The notes below the pieces were generated by a model. That model was given only the letters and a program-made list of their open reading frames with translations. It was not told where the DNA came from and ran no database searches. Below, one piece after another: positions 9,563 to 18,936 of a DNA stretch of 64,000 nucleotides. This DNA comes from Bacteroidaceae bacterium (lineage in GTDB: Bacteria; Bacteroidota; Bacteroidia; Bacteroidales; Bacteroidaceae): the NCBI GenBank assembly GCA_902362375.1, contig CABIVS010000017.1, positions 1-64,000 on the forward strand. The letters are read 5' to 3'. Numbering within the stretch: position 1 is the stretch's first letter; every line of letters begins with the position of its first letter. A program made the position numbers and the translations under genes.

Positions 9563-10284
9563 TGAATTTTAAAAAAGGAGAAGTACTGTTTTTCAATAAA
9601 CCTTTCGGATGGACTTCATTTAAAGTAGTAGGGCATGCCCGCTATCATATTTGCCGCCGGATAGGAGTGAAAAAACTAAAAGTCGGCCATGCCGGAACAC
9701 TGGACCCGCTTGCAACAGGGGTGATGATTGTATGTACAGGCAAGGCAACCAAACGAATAGAAGAGTTTCAATATCATACGAAGGAGTATGTTGCAACGTT
9801 GCGTTTGGGTGCCACTACTCCGTCATACGATTTGGAACATGAAATAGATGCCATCTACCCTACCGAACATATCACGAGGGAACTGGTGGAAGAAGTGCTG
9901 ACGCATTTTATCGGTGCCATCGATCAGGTACCTCCTGCTTTCTCTGCCTGTATGGTAGACGGTAAGCGTGCTTACGAACTGGCCCGGAAAGGAGAAGAAG
10001 TCGAACTAAAAGCAAAACAGCTTGTTATCGACGAGATTGAATTGCTGGAATGTCGTCTGGATGATCCGGAACCGATGATTCAAATCCGTGTCGTATGCAG
10101 CAAAGGGACTTATATCCGTGCCCTGGCCCGCGACATCGGTGAAGCACTCCATAGCGGAGCTCACCTGACAGGATTGATCCGCACCCGCGTAGGTGATGTC
10201 CGGTTGGAAGACTGCCTGAACCCCGAACACTTTAAAGAGTGGATCGACGGACAGGAGATAGAAAATGAGGAAGAAAATAATTAA
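9562..10284 (+). CDS. truB: tRNA pseudouridine(55) synthase TruB
   Basis: The 240-residue enzyme makes pseudouridine 55 in the T-loop of tRNAs. The catalytic aspartate lies in GHAGTLDPLATGVM (about residues 44-57). The family segments KEYVATLRLG, VPPAFSACMVDGKRAYELAR and CSKGTYIRALARDIG are all intact. The C-terminus is short, without the PUA-like extension of the E. coli enzyme. The start overlaps the uppP stop by one base and queA follows after 17 bp. Confidence 0.96.
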   Translation: MNFKKGEVLFFNKPFGWTSFKVVGHARYHICRRIGVKKLKVGHAGTLDPLATGVMIVCTGKATKRIEEFQYHTKEYVATLRLGATTPSYDLEHEIDAIYPTEHITRELVEEVLTHFIGAIDQVPPAFSACMVDGKRAYELARKGEEVELKAKQLVIDEIELLECRLDDPEPMIQIRVVCSKGTYIRALARDIGEALHSGAHLTGLIRTRVGDVRLEDCLNPEHFKEWIDGQEIENEEENN

Positions 10285-10301
10285 CGTAATAAGGAATAGA
10301 T

Positions 10302-11360
10302 ATGAAATTATCACAATTCAAATTTAAGTTACCCGAGGATAAGATCGCTCTACATCCTATGAAATATAGGGATGAGTCGCGTTTGATGGTATTGCATCGT
10401 AATACAGGTAAGATTGAGCACAAGATGTTCAAAGATGTGTTGGACTACTTTGATGATAAAGATGTGTTTATATTCAATGATACGAAGGTGTTTCCTGCCC
10501 GCTTGTATGGTAACAAGGAGAAGACAGGTGCTCGTATCGAGGTATTCTTGTTGCGTGAGTTGAATGAAGAACTTCGTTTATGGGACGTATTGGTTGATCC
10601 GGCACGTAAGATACGTATCGGTAACAAGCTGTATTTCGGTCCGGACGATTCAATGGTGGCTGAAGTGATTGATAACACCACTTCTCGCGGGCGTACGCTC
10701 CGTTTCCTTTACGACGGACCTCATGACGAGTTCAAAAAGGCACTGTATTCTTTGGGTGAAACTCCACTCCCCCACTCTATTATCAACCGTCCTGTAGAAC
10801 CGGAAGATGCTGAACGCTTCCAGTCAATTTTCGCAAAGAACGAAGGTGCGGTGACTGCCCCGACTGCTAGTTTGCACTTCAGCCGTGAGTTGATGAAACG
10901 TCTGGAAATCAAAGGTGTGGACTTTGCATATATCACTCTGCACGCCGGTCTGGGTAACTTCCGCGACATCGACGTAGAGGACTTGACTAAGCATAAGATG
11001 GATTCAGAACAAATGTTTGTAAACGAAATGGCGGTGAAAACTGTGAATCGTGCCAAAGATAACGGTAGAAATGTATGTGCGGTAGGTACGACAGTGATGC
11101 GTGCTATTGAAAGCGCAGTCAGCACCGACGGGCATCTCAAGGAATTTGAAGGATGGACTAACAAGTTTATCTTCCCTCCATATGAATTTACCGTAGCCAA
11201 TTCAATGATTTCCAATTTCCACATGCCGCTTTCTACCTTACTGATGATTGTAGCTGCTTTCGGTGGTTATGATCAAGTGATGGATGCTTATCATGTAGCA
11301 TTGAAAGAAGGTTACCGTTTCGGCACGTATGGAGATGCAATGCTGATTTTGGACAAATAA
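10302..11360 (+). CDS. queA: S-adenosylmethionine:tRNA ribosyltransferase-isomerase QueA
   Basis: The 352-residue enzyme transfers and isomerises the ribosyl part of SAM onto 7-aminomethyl-7-deazaguanine in tRNA to form epoxyqueuosine. Family blocks seen are [12 protein letters not shown] near the N-terminus, [31 protein letters not shown], and the C-terminal [17 protein letters not shown]. Length is typical. It overlaps folK by the last base of its stop codon. Confidence 0.96.
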   Translation: MKLSQFKFKLPEDKIALHPMKYRDESRLMVLHRNTGKIEHKMFKDVLDYFDDKDVFIFNDTKVFPARLYGNKEKTGARIEVFLLRELNEELRLWDVLVDPARKIRIGNKLYFGPDDSMVAEVIDNTTSRGRTLRFLYDGPHDEFKKALYSLGETPLPHSIINRPVEPEDAERFQSIFAKNEGAVTAPTASLHFSRELMKRLEIKGVDFAYITLHAGLGNFRDIDVEDLTKHKMDSEQMFVNEMAVKTVNRAKDNGRNVCAVGTTVMRAIESAVSTDGHLKEFEGWTNKFIFPPYEFTVANSMISNFHMPLSTLLMIVAAFGGYDQVMDAYHVALKEGYRFGTYGDAMLILDK

Positions 11361-11845
11361 TGGCAAAAGTTTATCTGGGACTCGGCACTAACCTCGGAGA
11401 TAAAGAACAAAATCTTCGGGATGCCGTGCAAAAAATAGAAGAGCAGGTGGGGAAAATAGTTTCCCTGTCTGCTTTTTACATAACTGCCCCTTGGGGATTT
11501 TCTTCCGATAACAGTTTCCTGAATGCAGCAGTTTGTGTAGATACCGGATTGACTCCCATAGACGTTTTACAGAGAACGCAGGCGATTGAACAGGAATTGG
11601 GACGTACGAAGAAATCCGTCAACGGTATATATAGCGACCGCCTGATTGATATTGACCTGTTGCTTTATGATGATTTGATACTTTCCACCACTTCTCCCTC
11701 CGGAGCGAAGTTGATCCTCCCCCATCCGTTGATGGCAGAACGTGACTTCGTTATGAAGCCGCTGGCAGAAATTGCTCCCGGATTAGTGCATCCGGTACTT
11801 GGAAAAACGATGAAGGAACTTACTTCTTCTTTTTCTCCGCAATAA
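11360..11845 (+). CDS. folK: 6-hydroxymethyl-7,8-dihydropterin pyrophosphokinase FolK
   Basis: The 161-residue enzyme pyrophosphorylates 6-hydroxymethyl-dihydropterin in folate synthesis. It carries the N-terminal YLGLGTNLGDKEQNL, RLIDIDLLLYDDL with the metal-binding aspartates, and the PROSITE-like LPHPLMAERDFVMKPLAEI. The start codon overlaps the queA stop. Its 3' end overlaps by 26 bp the end of a convergent small gene at 11820-12008. Confidence 0.95.
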   Translation: MAKVYLGLGTNLGDKEQNLRDAVQKIEEQVGKIVSLSAFYITAPWGFSSDNSFLNAAVCVDTGLTPIDVLQRTQAIEQELGRTKKSVNGIYSDRLIDIDLLLYDDLILSTTSPSGAKLILPHPLMAERDFVMKPLAEIAPGLVHPVLGKTMKELTSSFSPQ

Positions 11846-12008
11846 ACACCGGCAAATAGGCAATGCATCCTATCAATACTGCATACAGCAAATGAATCTC
11901 CTGAAACGGCTTGTCGATGAAATGGCAGACAATGGCATAGATAGCAATCGTGAAGCCTATATAAAGTGCCAACACCAAAAGCGTTTTAAATTTCTTATTT
12001 AGAATCAT
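11820..12008 (-). CDS. Small hypothetical membrane protein
   Basis: This 62-residue protein has two predicted membrane helices (about residues 8-28 and 39-57) and ends in EKKKK. It is convergent with folK and overlaps its last 26 bp. I do not recognise a family. The hydrophobic pattern with a basic tail looks like a real small inner membrane protein rather than a chance frame. Confidence 0.6.
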   Translation of the reverse strand: MILNKKFKTLLVLALYIGFTIAIYAIVCHFIDKPFQEIHLLYAVLIGCIAYLPVFIAEKKKK

Positions 12009-12068
12009 TATAAATCTATTTATGTGTTAAATACAGGGCAAAGATACTCATAATCTCCGAAATCTCTT

Positions 12069-12076
12069 TATCTTTG
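12069..12076 (+). promoter_or_regulatory. Probable metK promoter, -7 element
   Basis: TATCTTTG matches the Bacteroides -7 consensus TAnnTTTG and lies just before the riboswitch aptamer, so transcription would start around 12083. A clear -33 TTTG is not seen at the expected distance. Confidence 0.5.
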
Positions 12077-12090
12077 TACCCGAAATGAAA

Positions 12091-12142
12091 GTGTGGACAG
12101 ATTTGAGTAGCTTGCAACCACGGAAAAAAATGCTAAAACACG
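12091..12142 (+). promoter_or_regulatory. SAM-II-type riboswitch aptamer upstream of metK
   Basis: The leader of metK shows the layout of the SAM-II pseudoknot. A short P1 stem (GTGG at 12093-12096 with CCAC at 12118-12121) encloses a long loop with GATTTG and CTTGCAA. An A-rich linker follows, then the conserved TGCTAAAA (12131-12138) that pairs back with the loop. SAM-II RNAs are known in alpha-proteobacteria and Bacteroidetes, where bound SAM lowers expression of methionine and SAM genes; metK makes SAM, so the target fits. The aptamer ends ~97 nt before the start codon, so the switch does not overlap the ribosome binding site directly. Confidence 0.8.
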
Positions 12143-12238
12143 TCTGATTGACGCCTTTCGGCTTATCCTTTGCAGCACTCGCCTCTCCTACTCTCTCTCA
12201 TTTTTTAATTTTCAATTTTTAATTCTTAATTTAAAAAG

Positions 12239-13531
12239 ATGGGATACTTATTTACATCCGAATCGGTGTCAGAAGGACACCCCGACAAGGTAGCCGATCA
12301 AATATCGGATGCCGTGCTTGACAAACTGTTGGCTTACGACCCCAGTTCGAAAGTAGCTTGCGAAACACTAGTGACTACCGGACAAGTGGTACTAGCGGGT
12401 GAAGTGAAAACTAAAGCGTACGTTGACCTCCAGCTCATCGCACGCGAAGTGATTAAGAAAATCGGTTATACCAAAGGAGAGTACATGTTCGAAAGTAACT
12501 CTTGTGGCGTACTTTCCGCTATTCATGAGCAAAGCCCCGATATCAACCGTGGTGTAGAGCGTCAGGACCCGATGGAACAGGGTGCAGGCGACCAGGGTAT
12601 GATGTTTGGCTACGCTACCAATGAAACGGAAAACTACATGCCGCTTTCTCTTGATCTGGCACACCGCATTCTGCAAGTGCTGGCCGACATTCGTCGTGAA
12701 GGAAAGGTGATGACTTACCTCCGCCCCGATGCCAAAAGCCAGGTTACTATTGAATATGATGACAACGGAACTCCTGTTCGCATTGATACAATCGTTGTTT
12801 CTACGCAACATGATGACTTTATCCAACCGGAAGATGATTCTCAAGCTGCCCAGCTGAAAGCTGACGAAGAAATGCTGTCTATCATCCGTCGTGATGTGAT
12901 CGAGATTCTGATGCCTCGTGTCATTGCTTCTATCCATCACGATAAAGTGTTGGCGCTGTTCAATGATAAAATCATTTATCATGTGAATCCTACGGGCAAG
13001 TTCGTAATTGGTGGTCCTCACGGAGATACCGGTTTGACAGGTCGTAAGATTATCGTTGATACTTATGGTGGTAAAGGTGCTCACGGTGGTGGTGCTTTCT
13101 CCGGAAAAGATCCTAGCAAGGTAGACCGTAGCGCAGCTTATGCAGCACGCCATATCGCTAAGAATATGGTAGCGGCAGGCGTAGCAGATGAAATGCTTGT
13201 ACAGGTGAGCTATGCTATCGGTGTGGCTCGTCCGATCAATATCTTTGTAGATACTTATGGTCGTTCCCACGTCAATATGACGGATGGTGAGATTGCCCGC
13301 GTTATCGACCAGTTGTTCGATCTTCGCCCGAAAGCAATCGAAGAACGTCTGAAACTTCGTAATCCTATTTATCAGGAAACAGCCGCTTACGGCCATATGG
13401 GACGTGAACCGCAAGTGGTAACGAAGAAATTCTTCTCTCGCTACGAAGGGGACAAAACTGTGGAAGTAGAACTCTTTACATGGGAGAAACTTGACTACGT
13501 AGATAAAATTAAAGCTGCTTTTGGTCTGTAA
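12239..13531 (+). CDS. metK: S-adenosylmethionine synthetase MetK
   Basis: The 430-residue enzyme makes SAM from methionine and ATP. It carries [15 protein letters not shown] at the N-terminus, [13 protein letters not shown] (family signature 1, about residues 118-130) and [19 protein letters not shown] (signature 2, about 280-298). The ATG at 12239 follows an A-rich stretch; Bacteroides genes often lack a strong Shine-Dalgarno. It has its own promoter, a SAM-II-type leader and a terminator, so it is a single-gene unit. Confidence 0.97.
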   Translation: MGYLFTSESVSEGHPDKVADQISDAVLDKLLAYDPSSKVACETLVTTGQVVLAGEVKTKAYVDLQLIAREVIKKIGYTKGEYMFESNSCGVLSAIHEQSPDINRGVERQDPMEQGAGDQGMMFGYATNETENYMPLSLDLAHRILQVLADIRREGKVMTYLRPDAKSQVTIEYDDNGTPVRIDTIVVSTQHDDFIQPEDDSQAAQLKADEEMLSIIRRDVIEILMPRVIASIHHDKVLALFNDKIIYHVNPTGKFVIGGPHGDTGLTGRKIIVDTYGGKGAHGGGAFSGKDPSKVDRSAAYAARHIAKNMVAAGVADEMLVQVSYAIGVARPINIFVDTYGRSHVNMTDGEIARVIDQLFDLRPKAIEERLKLRNPIYQETAAYGHMGREPQVVTKKFFSRYEGDKTVEVELFTWEKLDYVDKIKAAFGL

Positions 13532-13563
13532 AATAGTCTGAAAGCGAGCTTAGCTCGTTCAGT

Positions 13564-13618
13564 AAGAGCCACAACCTCAACTCCTTTTGGTAGGAAATAG
13601 AGGTTGTGGCTCTTGATT
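13564..13618 (+). terminator. metK terminator
   Basis: A perfect 15-bp stem (AAGAGCCACAACCTC at 13564-13578 and its complement at 13600-13614) encloses a 21-nt loop and is followed by GATTTT, 33 bp after the metK stop. Confidence 0.8.
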
Positions 13619-13711
13619 TTAAATAAGTTATATTTAAATAAATGTCTTTTGGATATTAATCTTCTTTTGCCGGAATTTGTTACTTTTGCCCCGTAAATAA
13701 ACGACTGCCTA

Positions 13712-15376
13712 ATGAAAACAAGATGTTGTTGTTCTAAACGCTATTTATTGGTGTTTTTTAGTTTACTTGTCAGCGTAGGTAGCATTCTGATGTCTGTCTT
13801 TCTATCTTCCTGCTCTTCTTCGGTGAAGAGTCCATTGCTACTATCTGCTGACTCATTGATGGAAATATATCCTGATAGTGCATTATCTATTTTGGAATCA
13901 ATTTCCTCCCCACAGAAATTGCCACGTGCCGACAGAGCACTTTATGCGTTATTGCTTACGCAAGCAAGGCATAAAAATTATATTGCTTTAGAGGATGATT
14001 CGCTGATAAAAACGGCTGTTGAATACTATGGTGATAAGAAGAAAAGTGTACGTGCTGCAAAAGCTCATTATTATTGGGGAGCTACCTATCGAGAGAAAGG
14101 ATATACTTCTTTTGCTGTAGACGAGTATTTAACGGCAATTCGACTGATGCCTGTTAGGGATGAATTCTTAGCAATGATTTATGATAATCTTGCAGACTGT
14201 TATGAAAAAGATGATTTGTATGATATAGCGATTGAGGCTTATCGTCAAGCTTATCAGATATTAGAGGGGGGAAGTCAGCAGACATATCCATTGAGAGGTA
14301 TTGCACGTATCTGTTTATTGCAAAATAAAAAGGATAGCTCATTGTTGTACTATCAAAAAGCTCTTGATTATGCATTAGCAGAGCAAGACTCTAGTTTGAT
14401 AGGGGCTCTTTATCATGATCTCGCTATGGTTTACAATGAAAAAAAAGATTATGTTCAAGCTGATAAATATGTATCAAAAGCAATGATTATGCAAGGGGAT
14501 GATGCTGTTAATGTCTGTTTGTCAAAAGCTCAAATTATGTTGAACTTGAATAAACTTGATTCTGCCAGTTATTTCTTTAGTAAGAATATAGATCAACTTA
14601 ATATTTATGGAAAGGCTGTTTGCTATGATGGAATGCATCAAATAGCAAAGAAAAGAGGTGAGTGGAAGATTGCGACAGAAAATATGGATGCATATAGAGT
14701 ACTTTATGATTCTATGCAGATTATGAATGACAATGAAGAACTCAATCGACTTATGGATAAACATCAATTAGAAGAACATAAGAGGCTATTGTCAGAACAT
14801 ACTAAAATGCTGGTTTTTACTTTGGTTTCTGTATTCTTTTTCTTAATGATTATTTGTGTCTTTTGTTTTATGTGGAATGATAGGAAAAGGAAAAAGCGTT
14901 ATATAGCATTACAACGTGAATTGACCCAAAATCGGGTAGATACTATGCTGCTCAAAGAGGAAGAAATTTCAGAAACTAATAAAGAAGATCTAGATAAGAA
15001 AAGGTCGAAGTTAACAGAGCAGCAAATTCAATTATGTATATCTGTACTTAAAACAACTAATTGTTATGATCAATTGGAAGCATTAGAGAAAGCAACTCCT
15101 AAACAGCTATTGGTGATGCGTAGTTTGAGAAAAGAGATACGTTCTGAAATTTCTAGTGCATTTGTTGATGTGATGATGAATTTGAAGGAACGTTATCCGG
15201 CTTTAACTGGTGATGATATATTTTATTGTGTTCTTTCATTGCTTTGTTGTTCGAAAACTGTCATAATGGAGTTAATGGATTCTACATCAGATGCTCTTAA
15301 AACCCGTAAAAATCGTATAAAGAACAAAATGGATGCTCAAATTTTCGATCGCGTGTTTGGAGTTGATATTCAGTGA
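13712..15376 (+). CDS. Membrane-anchored TPR protein with C-terminal DNA-binding-like domain (DUF6377-type regulator)
   Basis: The 554-residue product has a signal peptide with lipobox-like LSSCSS near residues 30-35 and tetratricopeptide-like helices over about residues 70-340 (YYWGATYREKGYTSFAVDEY, YDNLADCYEKDDLYDIAIEAY). One strong membrane helix lies at about 368-390, followed by a cytoplasmic coiled segment. The last ~60 residues (YPALTGDDIFYCVLSLLCC, ALKTRKNRIKNKM) look like the LuxR-like helix-turn-helix found at the end of this Bacteroides family. That layout suggests a sensor that passes an envelope signal directly to DNA; this is inference. A small secreted DUF3244 gene follows after 126 bp. 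Confidence 0.8.
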   Translation: MKTRCCCSKRYLLVFFSLLVSVGSILMSVFLSSCSSSVKSPLLLSADSLMEIYPDSALSILESISSPQKLPRADRALYALLLTQARHKNYIALEDDSLIKTAVEYYGDKKKSVRAAKAHYYWGATYREKGYTSFAVDEYLTAIRLMPVRDEFLAMIYDNLADCYEKDDLYDIAIEAYRQAYQILEGGSQQTYPLRGIARICLLQNKKDSSLLYYQKALDYALAEQDSSLIGALYHDLAMVYNEKKDYVQADKYVSKAMIMQGDDAVNVCLSKAQIMLNLNKLDSASYFFSKNIDQLNIYGKAVCYDGMHQIAKKRGEWKIATENMDAYRVLYDSMQIMNDNEELNRLMDKHQLEEHKRLLSEHTKMLVFTLVSVFFFLMIICVFCFMWNDRKRKKRYIALQRELTQNRVDTMLLKEEEISETNKEDLDKKRSKLTEQQIQLCISVLKTTNCYDQLEALEKATPKQLLVMRSLRKEIRSEISSAFVDVMMNLKERYPALTGDDIFYCVLSLLCCSKTVIMELMDSTSDALKTRKNRIKNKMDAQIFDRVFGVDIQ

Positions 15377-15502
15377 GATATATTGATCCCTCTAGGTTGG
15401 TTTTGCTTCTAAATGAAAGGCTGTTACCATTGTTACCGCATAAAAATCGTTTTTTTTGCTTCATCTGTGTATTTTTGGAGCGAAATTTTAAACCCATTTA
15501 TT

Positions 15503-15874
15503 ATGAAAGCGAAATTTTTACCTTTTTTGTTGTTGACTGTCTTACTTCAAGTAAGTATGTTTTCTTTTGCACATGAAATGATATCTGCACGTCAAATCAG
15601 ACTAAAGAATAAAACTGAGGTACAACATCGGTCTATCCCTGTTACTCCTGCTGCTTTTATTGAAAACTCATTGTTGTCTATTGACCTTCTTTCTACTGTT
15701 CCTACTGTAACCGTTACCATCAAAGATGCAGAAACAGGAGAAGTAGTTTATACATCTACTGATATAAATGTAGATAAGGTTTATATTGATCTTGCAGGTG
15801 AGGAAAAAGGTAAATATACTTTGGAGATACAACTTCCGAAGGAAGCCTTTATCGGAGATTTTGAATTAGATTAA
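15503..15874 (+). CDS. DUF3244 family small secreted protein
   Basis: I take the ATG at 15503 as start because it opens directly into a signal peptide (MKAKFLPFLLLTVLLQ, cleaved near FSFA-HE). The mature ~100-residue part has alternating hydrophobic strands with SLLSIDLLSTVPTVTVTI and EKGKYTLEIQLP, the pattern of the DUF3244 fold, a small Ig-like sandwich common in Bacteroides. Function is unknown. It lies directly downstream of the TPR regulator, so the two may be regulated together or functionally linked (inference). Confidence 0.75.
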   Translation: MKAKFLPFLLLTVLLQVSMFSFAHEMISARQIRLKNKTEVQHRSIPVTPAAFIENSLLSIDLLSTVPTVTVTIKDAETGEVVYTSTDINVDKVYIDLAGEEKGKYTLEIQLPKEAFIGDFELD

Positions 15875-16366
15875 ATCTTTGGATATATATTATTTGCAAC
15901 TAACATAAGATGATATACCTAAATCATTAACTGTTGAAGCCCCGCTGTTGAAATATATGGCGCATTGCTGAAATGACGATTTAGATGACCGAAAGGGGAA
16001 AGAATCGGTTCACTTTTATTCGTGGGCTTAATAAGCCTTGTGAAAGGCTCATAAAGGTATATTGAAACGTAAAATTAAAATCACTTTTTAATTGTGTGCT
16101 GGATTCTACTGGTAGGGTATTTGAACGATTTTATAGTTCAGATAATAAAGTTTATTCAGCAACAATGTGATACACCTGTTAGTAGATGAGAAATCTGTGA
16201 TAGATGTATTCTCTGTGAGAAAAGCTCTTGGACTTCTATAAATAAGAAGTCCAAGATTTTTTTATGAAGATATAAATGTGGAGATAACAATGATCTCTGA
16301 TTAAGTTGAATATGAATAACGGAATTTTTTCGTAATTTTGCCTCCTTGATATAATAAAGGATAGTG
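15875..16366. other. Intergenic region with a terminator and a possible gene remnant
   Basis: This ~490-bp region holds no complete gene. A short open stretch at 16066-16170 encodes VLDSTGRVFERFYSSDN, similar to SFDSTGRYFEKQENQ encoded at 2506-2552 beside the Rhs cassette, so it may be a remnant of a related element. A strong terminator lies at 16226-16263. The rest is AT-rich without visible structure. Confidence 0.45.
16226..16263 (+). terminator. Intrinsic terminator
   Basis: A perfect 12-bp stem (TCTTGGACTTCT at 16226-16237, complement at 16245-16256) with a 7-nt loop is followed by a run of T. It is ~350 bp downstream of the DUF3244 gene and insulates the LOG-family gene that follows. 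Confidence 0.85.
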
Positions 16367-16960
16367 ATGAAGATGAATCAGATAAATTCCGTATGCGTAT
16401 ATAGCGCTTCCAGTACCAAGATAGATGCTGTTTACTTTCAAGCAGCCGAGACTCTCGGTCGTCTGCTTGCCGAACACCGTATCCGTTTGATAAACGGAGC
16501 CGGGAGTATTGGTCTGATGTGTTCTGTGGCAGATGCTGTGTTGAAAAATGGCGGTGAAGTGACCGGAGTGATTCCCCGCTTCATGGTGGAACAAAACTGG
16601 CATCATACTGGACTGACAGAGCTGATCGAGGTAGAATCCATGCACGAACGCAAACAGAAGATGGCCAATTTGAGTGATGGTATCATCGCTTTGCCAGGGG
16701 GATGCGGTACCCTTGAAGAATTGCTGGAAATTATCACTTGGAAACAGTTGGGGTTGTATCTCAATCCGATTATAATCCTCAATACAAACGGATTTTTCGA
16801 TCCATTGCTCGAAATGCTTGAAAAGGCAATCGATGAGAACTTTATGCGACGCCAACACGGTGATATATGGAAAGTGGCACAGACGCCGGAAGAAGCGGTT
16901 CAGCTCCTTTATGAGGCTCCTGTATGGGATATTTCCATTCGTAAATTTGCAGCGATATGA
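16367..16960 (+). CDS. LOG family protein (TIGR00730 Rossmann fold; nucleoside 5'-monophosphate phosphoribohydrolase-like)
   Basis: The ~197-residue protein carries the family motif LPGGCGTLEELLE (about residues 105-117) with the preceding MHERKQKM, the catalytic signature of LOG/YgdH-type enzymes that split the N-glycosidic bond of nucleoside monophosphates. I prefer the ATG at 16367 (or 16373) to the GTG at 16364. A TIGR00730 member in a gut commensal is more likely a nucleotide hydrolase than a cytokinin enzyme. Its stop overlaps the start of the DUF4271 gene by 4 bp (ATGA). Confidence 0.88.
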   Translation: MKMNQINSVCVYSASSTKIDAVYFQAAETLGRLLAEHRIRLINGAGSIGLMCSVADAVLKNGGEVTGVIPRFMVEQNWHHTGLTELIEVESMHERKQKMANLSDGIIALPGGCGTLEELLEIITWKQLGLYLNPIIILNTNGFFDPLLEMLEKAIDENFMRRQHGDIWKVAQTPEEAVQLLYEAPVWDISIRKFAAI

Positions 16961-17790
16961 TAGGCGACACACTAAGTTCCCAGAACGCGGATACCTTGTC
17001 TCTTCTCCAGCAGAAACAGATTAGTCCGGCAAAGGCAGACAGTGATAGTCTGCAGTTGGCCGATCTTCATGCTGTACAAGAGGTTGATTCCGGCTTTGAA
17101 GGAACCCCTATCTCCTACTCTCCCCGTACGGACGATGCTATTGCACTGACATTACTGGCTTGCTTCTTTCTTTCCTCCATTGCCTTGGCACGCGGAAAGA
17201 AATTTCTCTCCCAACAGGTGAAAGACTTTGTGTTGCATCGCGAACGGACGAGCATTTTTGATAGCTCTACGGCGGCCGATGTGCGTTATCTCCTTGTGCT
17301 TGTATTGCAGACCTGTGTCTTGTCGGGCATCACATTTTTTAATTATTTTCATGATACATCTCCCGCTCTGATGGATCATGTATCCTCCCTCCTTTTGCTG
17401 GGTATTTACGTTGGTTTTTGCCTCGCTTATTTCTTACTGAAATGGTTGCTTTATATGTTTCTGGGGTGGACTTTTTTTGATAAAAATAAGACAAATATAT
17501 GGCTGGAATCGTATTCTGCGCTCATATATTATGTCGGATTTGCCCTTTTTCCGTTCGTCCTTTTCCTGGTTTATTTTGATTTGAGTCTAACGAATTTGGT
17601 TATAATCGGGTCTATTATTTTAATTTTCACTAAAATATTGATGTTTTATAAGTGGATAAAGCTTTTTTTTCATCAATTTAGCGGGCTTTTCCTATTAATT
17701 TTGTACTTTTGCGCTCTTGAAATAGTACCTTGTCTTTTACTGTATCAGGGTATGATTCAAATGAACAATATTTTGCTAATAAAATTTTAG
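16957..17790 (+). CDS. DUF4271 family integral membrane protein
   Basis: The 277-residue product has a soluble N-terminal ~65 residues and then about six to seven membrane helices (starting near residue 66, with others near 110, 140, 155, 190, 215 and 245). It matches DUF4271, a Bacteroidetes family normally located directly before hemD. Function is unknown. It overlaps the LOG gene by 4 bp and is followed by hemD after 4 bp, so it is translationally coupled in this operon. Confidence 0.85.
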   Translation: MIGDTLSSQNADTLSLLQQKQISPAKADSDSLQLADLHAVQEVDSGFEGTPISYSPRTDDAIALTLLACFFLSSIALARGKKFLSQQVKDFVLHRERTSIFDSSTAADVRYLLVLVLQTCVLSGITFFNYFHDTSPALMDHVSSLLLLGIYVGFCLAYFLLKWLLYMFLGWTFFDKNKTNIWLESYSALIYYVGFALFPFVLFLVYFDLSLTNLVIIGSIILIFTKILMFYKWIKLFFHQFSGLFLLILYFCALEIVPCLLLYQGMIQMNNILLIKF

Positions 17791-17794
17791 GACG

Positions 17795-18541
17795 TTGAAA
17801 ATTAAAAAAGTACTAGTGTCGCAGCCTAAGCCTGCGTCAGAGAAATCTCCCTATTACGACATAGCTGAGAAGTATGGCGTTAAAATAGATTTCCGACCCT
17901 TCATTAAGGTTGAAAGTCTTTCGGCGAAAGAATTTCGGCAACAGAAAATTTCGATTCTCGACCACACTGCCGTAATATTCACTTCGCGCCATGCTATTGA
18001 CCATTTTTTCACTTTGTGTACTGAATTGCGTGTGACAATTCCCGAGACAATGAAGTATTTCTGTGTGACGGAAGCTGTTGCATTGTATATTCAGAAATAT
18101 GTGCAATATCGTAAACGTAAGATCTTCTTTGGGGCTACCGGAAAGATTGAAGACCTGATTCCTTCCATCGTGAAGCATAAAACGGAGAAGTATCTCGTTC
18201 CGATGTCAGACGTACATAATGACGATGTGAAAAACCTGCTCGACAAGAACGGCATTCAGCATACGGAAGCTGTGATGTATCGCACGGTGAGCAACGACTT
18301 TACACCGGACGAGGAGTTTGATTACGATATGTTAGTGTTCTTCAGCCCTGCCGGAGTGACTTCTTTGAAGAAAAACTTCCCGGATTTTAATCAGAAAGAG
18401 ATTAAGATCGGAACGTTCGGATCTACTACCGCACAGGCTGTACGTGACGCAGGTCTCCGTCTGGATCTTGAGGCTCCTACGGTGCAGGCTCCGTCAATGA
18501 CTGCCGCACTTGACATGTTTATCAAGGAAAACAATAAATAA
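17795..18541 (+). CDS. hemD: Uroporphyrinogen-III synthase family protein
   Basis: The 248-residue protein has the two-domain HemD pattern: KKVLVSQPKP at the N-terminus, AVIFTSRHAIDHFF near residue 55, LVFFSPAGVTSLKKNFP near 180 and IGTFGSTTAQAVRDAGL near 205. The enzyme closes and inverts the tetrapyrrole ring in haem synthesis. Many gut Bacteroides lack most of the haem pathway, so the real role may differ. The start is a TTG at 17795, 4 bp after the previous stop. Confidence 0.85.
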   Translation: MKIKKVLVSQPKPASEKSPYYDIAEKYGVKIDFRPFIKVESLSAKEFRQQKISILDHTAVIFTSRHAIDHFFTLCTELRVTIPETMKYFCVTEAVALYIQKYVQYRKRKIFFGATGKIEDLIPSIVKHKTEKYLVPMSDVHNDDVKNLLDKNGIQHTEAVMYRTVSNDFTPDEEFDYDMLVFFSPAGVTSLKKNFPDFNQKEIKIGTFGSTTAQAVRDAGLRLDLEAPTVQAPSMTAALDMFIKENNK

Positions 18542-18546
18542 ACAGA

Positions 18547-18936
18547 GTGGGTATATATACTTTGTGTAAAGCCGAAAGGCTGAATAGTAAAATTTTGATC
18601 GGAAAGATGTTTGAAGGCGGTGCTTCTAAATCGTTTTCCATCTTTCCGATACGCGTTGTATATATGCCTGTCGAGCAGGGAGAGGCTCCTGCTTCTATAT
18701 TAATCAGTGTATCGAAACGCCGTTTTAAACGGGCGGTGAAACGTAACCGGGTGAAACGCCAGATACGTGAAGCCTACCGGAAGAACAAGTCTCTTCTGGT
18801 GGACGAACTGCAACGCCGGGAGCAACGGTTAGCCGTTGCCTTTATCTATCTGTCGGACGAGCTTGTTGCTACTGCCGAGCTGGAAGAGAAAATGAAAATA
18901 GCGCTTGCGCGCATCTCTGAAAAACTATTCTCATGA
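18547..18936 (+). CDS. rnpA: Ribonuclease P protein component RnpA
   Basis: The 129-residue basic protein assists the catalytic RNA in 5' maturation of tRNAs. The signature [14 protein letters not shown] is at about residues 63-76, preceded by [12 protein letters not shown]. The start is a GTG at 18547, 5 bp after the hemD stop. It overlaps yidD by 4 bp, the usual rnpA-yidD pairing. Confidence 0.95.
   Translation: MGIYTLCKAERLNSKILIGKMFEGGASKSFSIFPIRVVYMPVEQGEAPASILISVSKRRFKRAVKRNRVKRQIREAYRKNKSLLVDELQRREQRLAVAFIYLSDELVATAELEEKMKIALARISEKLFS

Noticed and set aside
12392..13414. Long reverse-strand frame of 340 codons opposite metK
   Set aside because: It lies wholly inside metK, which has every family motif; the reverse translation has no recognisable fold and the frame follows from codon bias.
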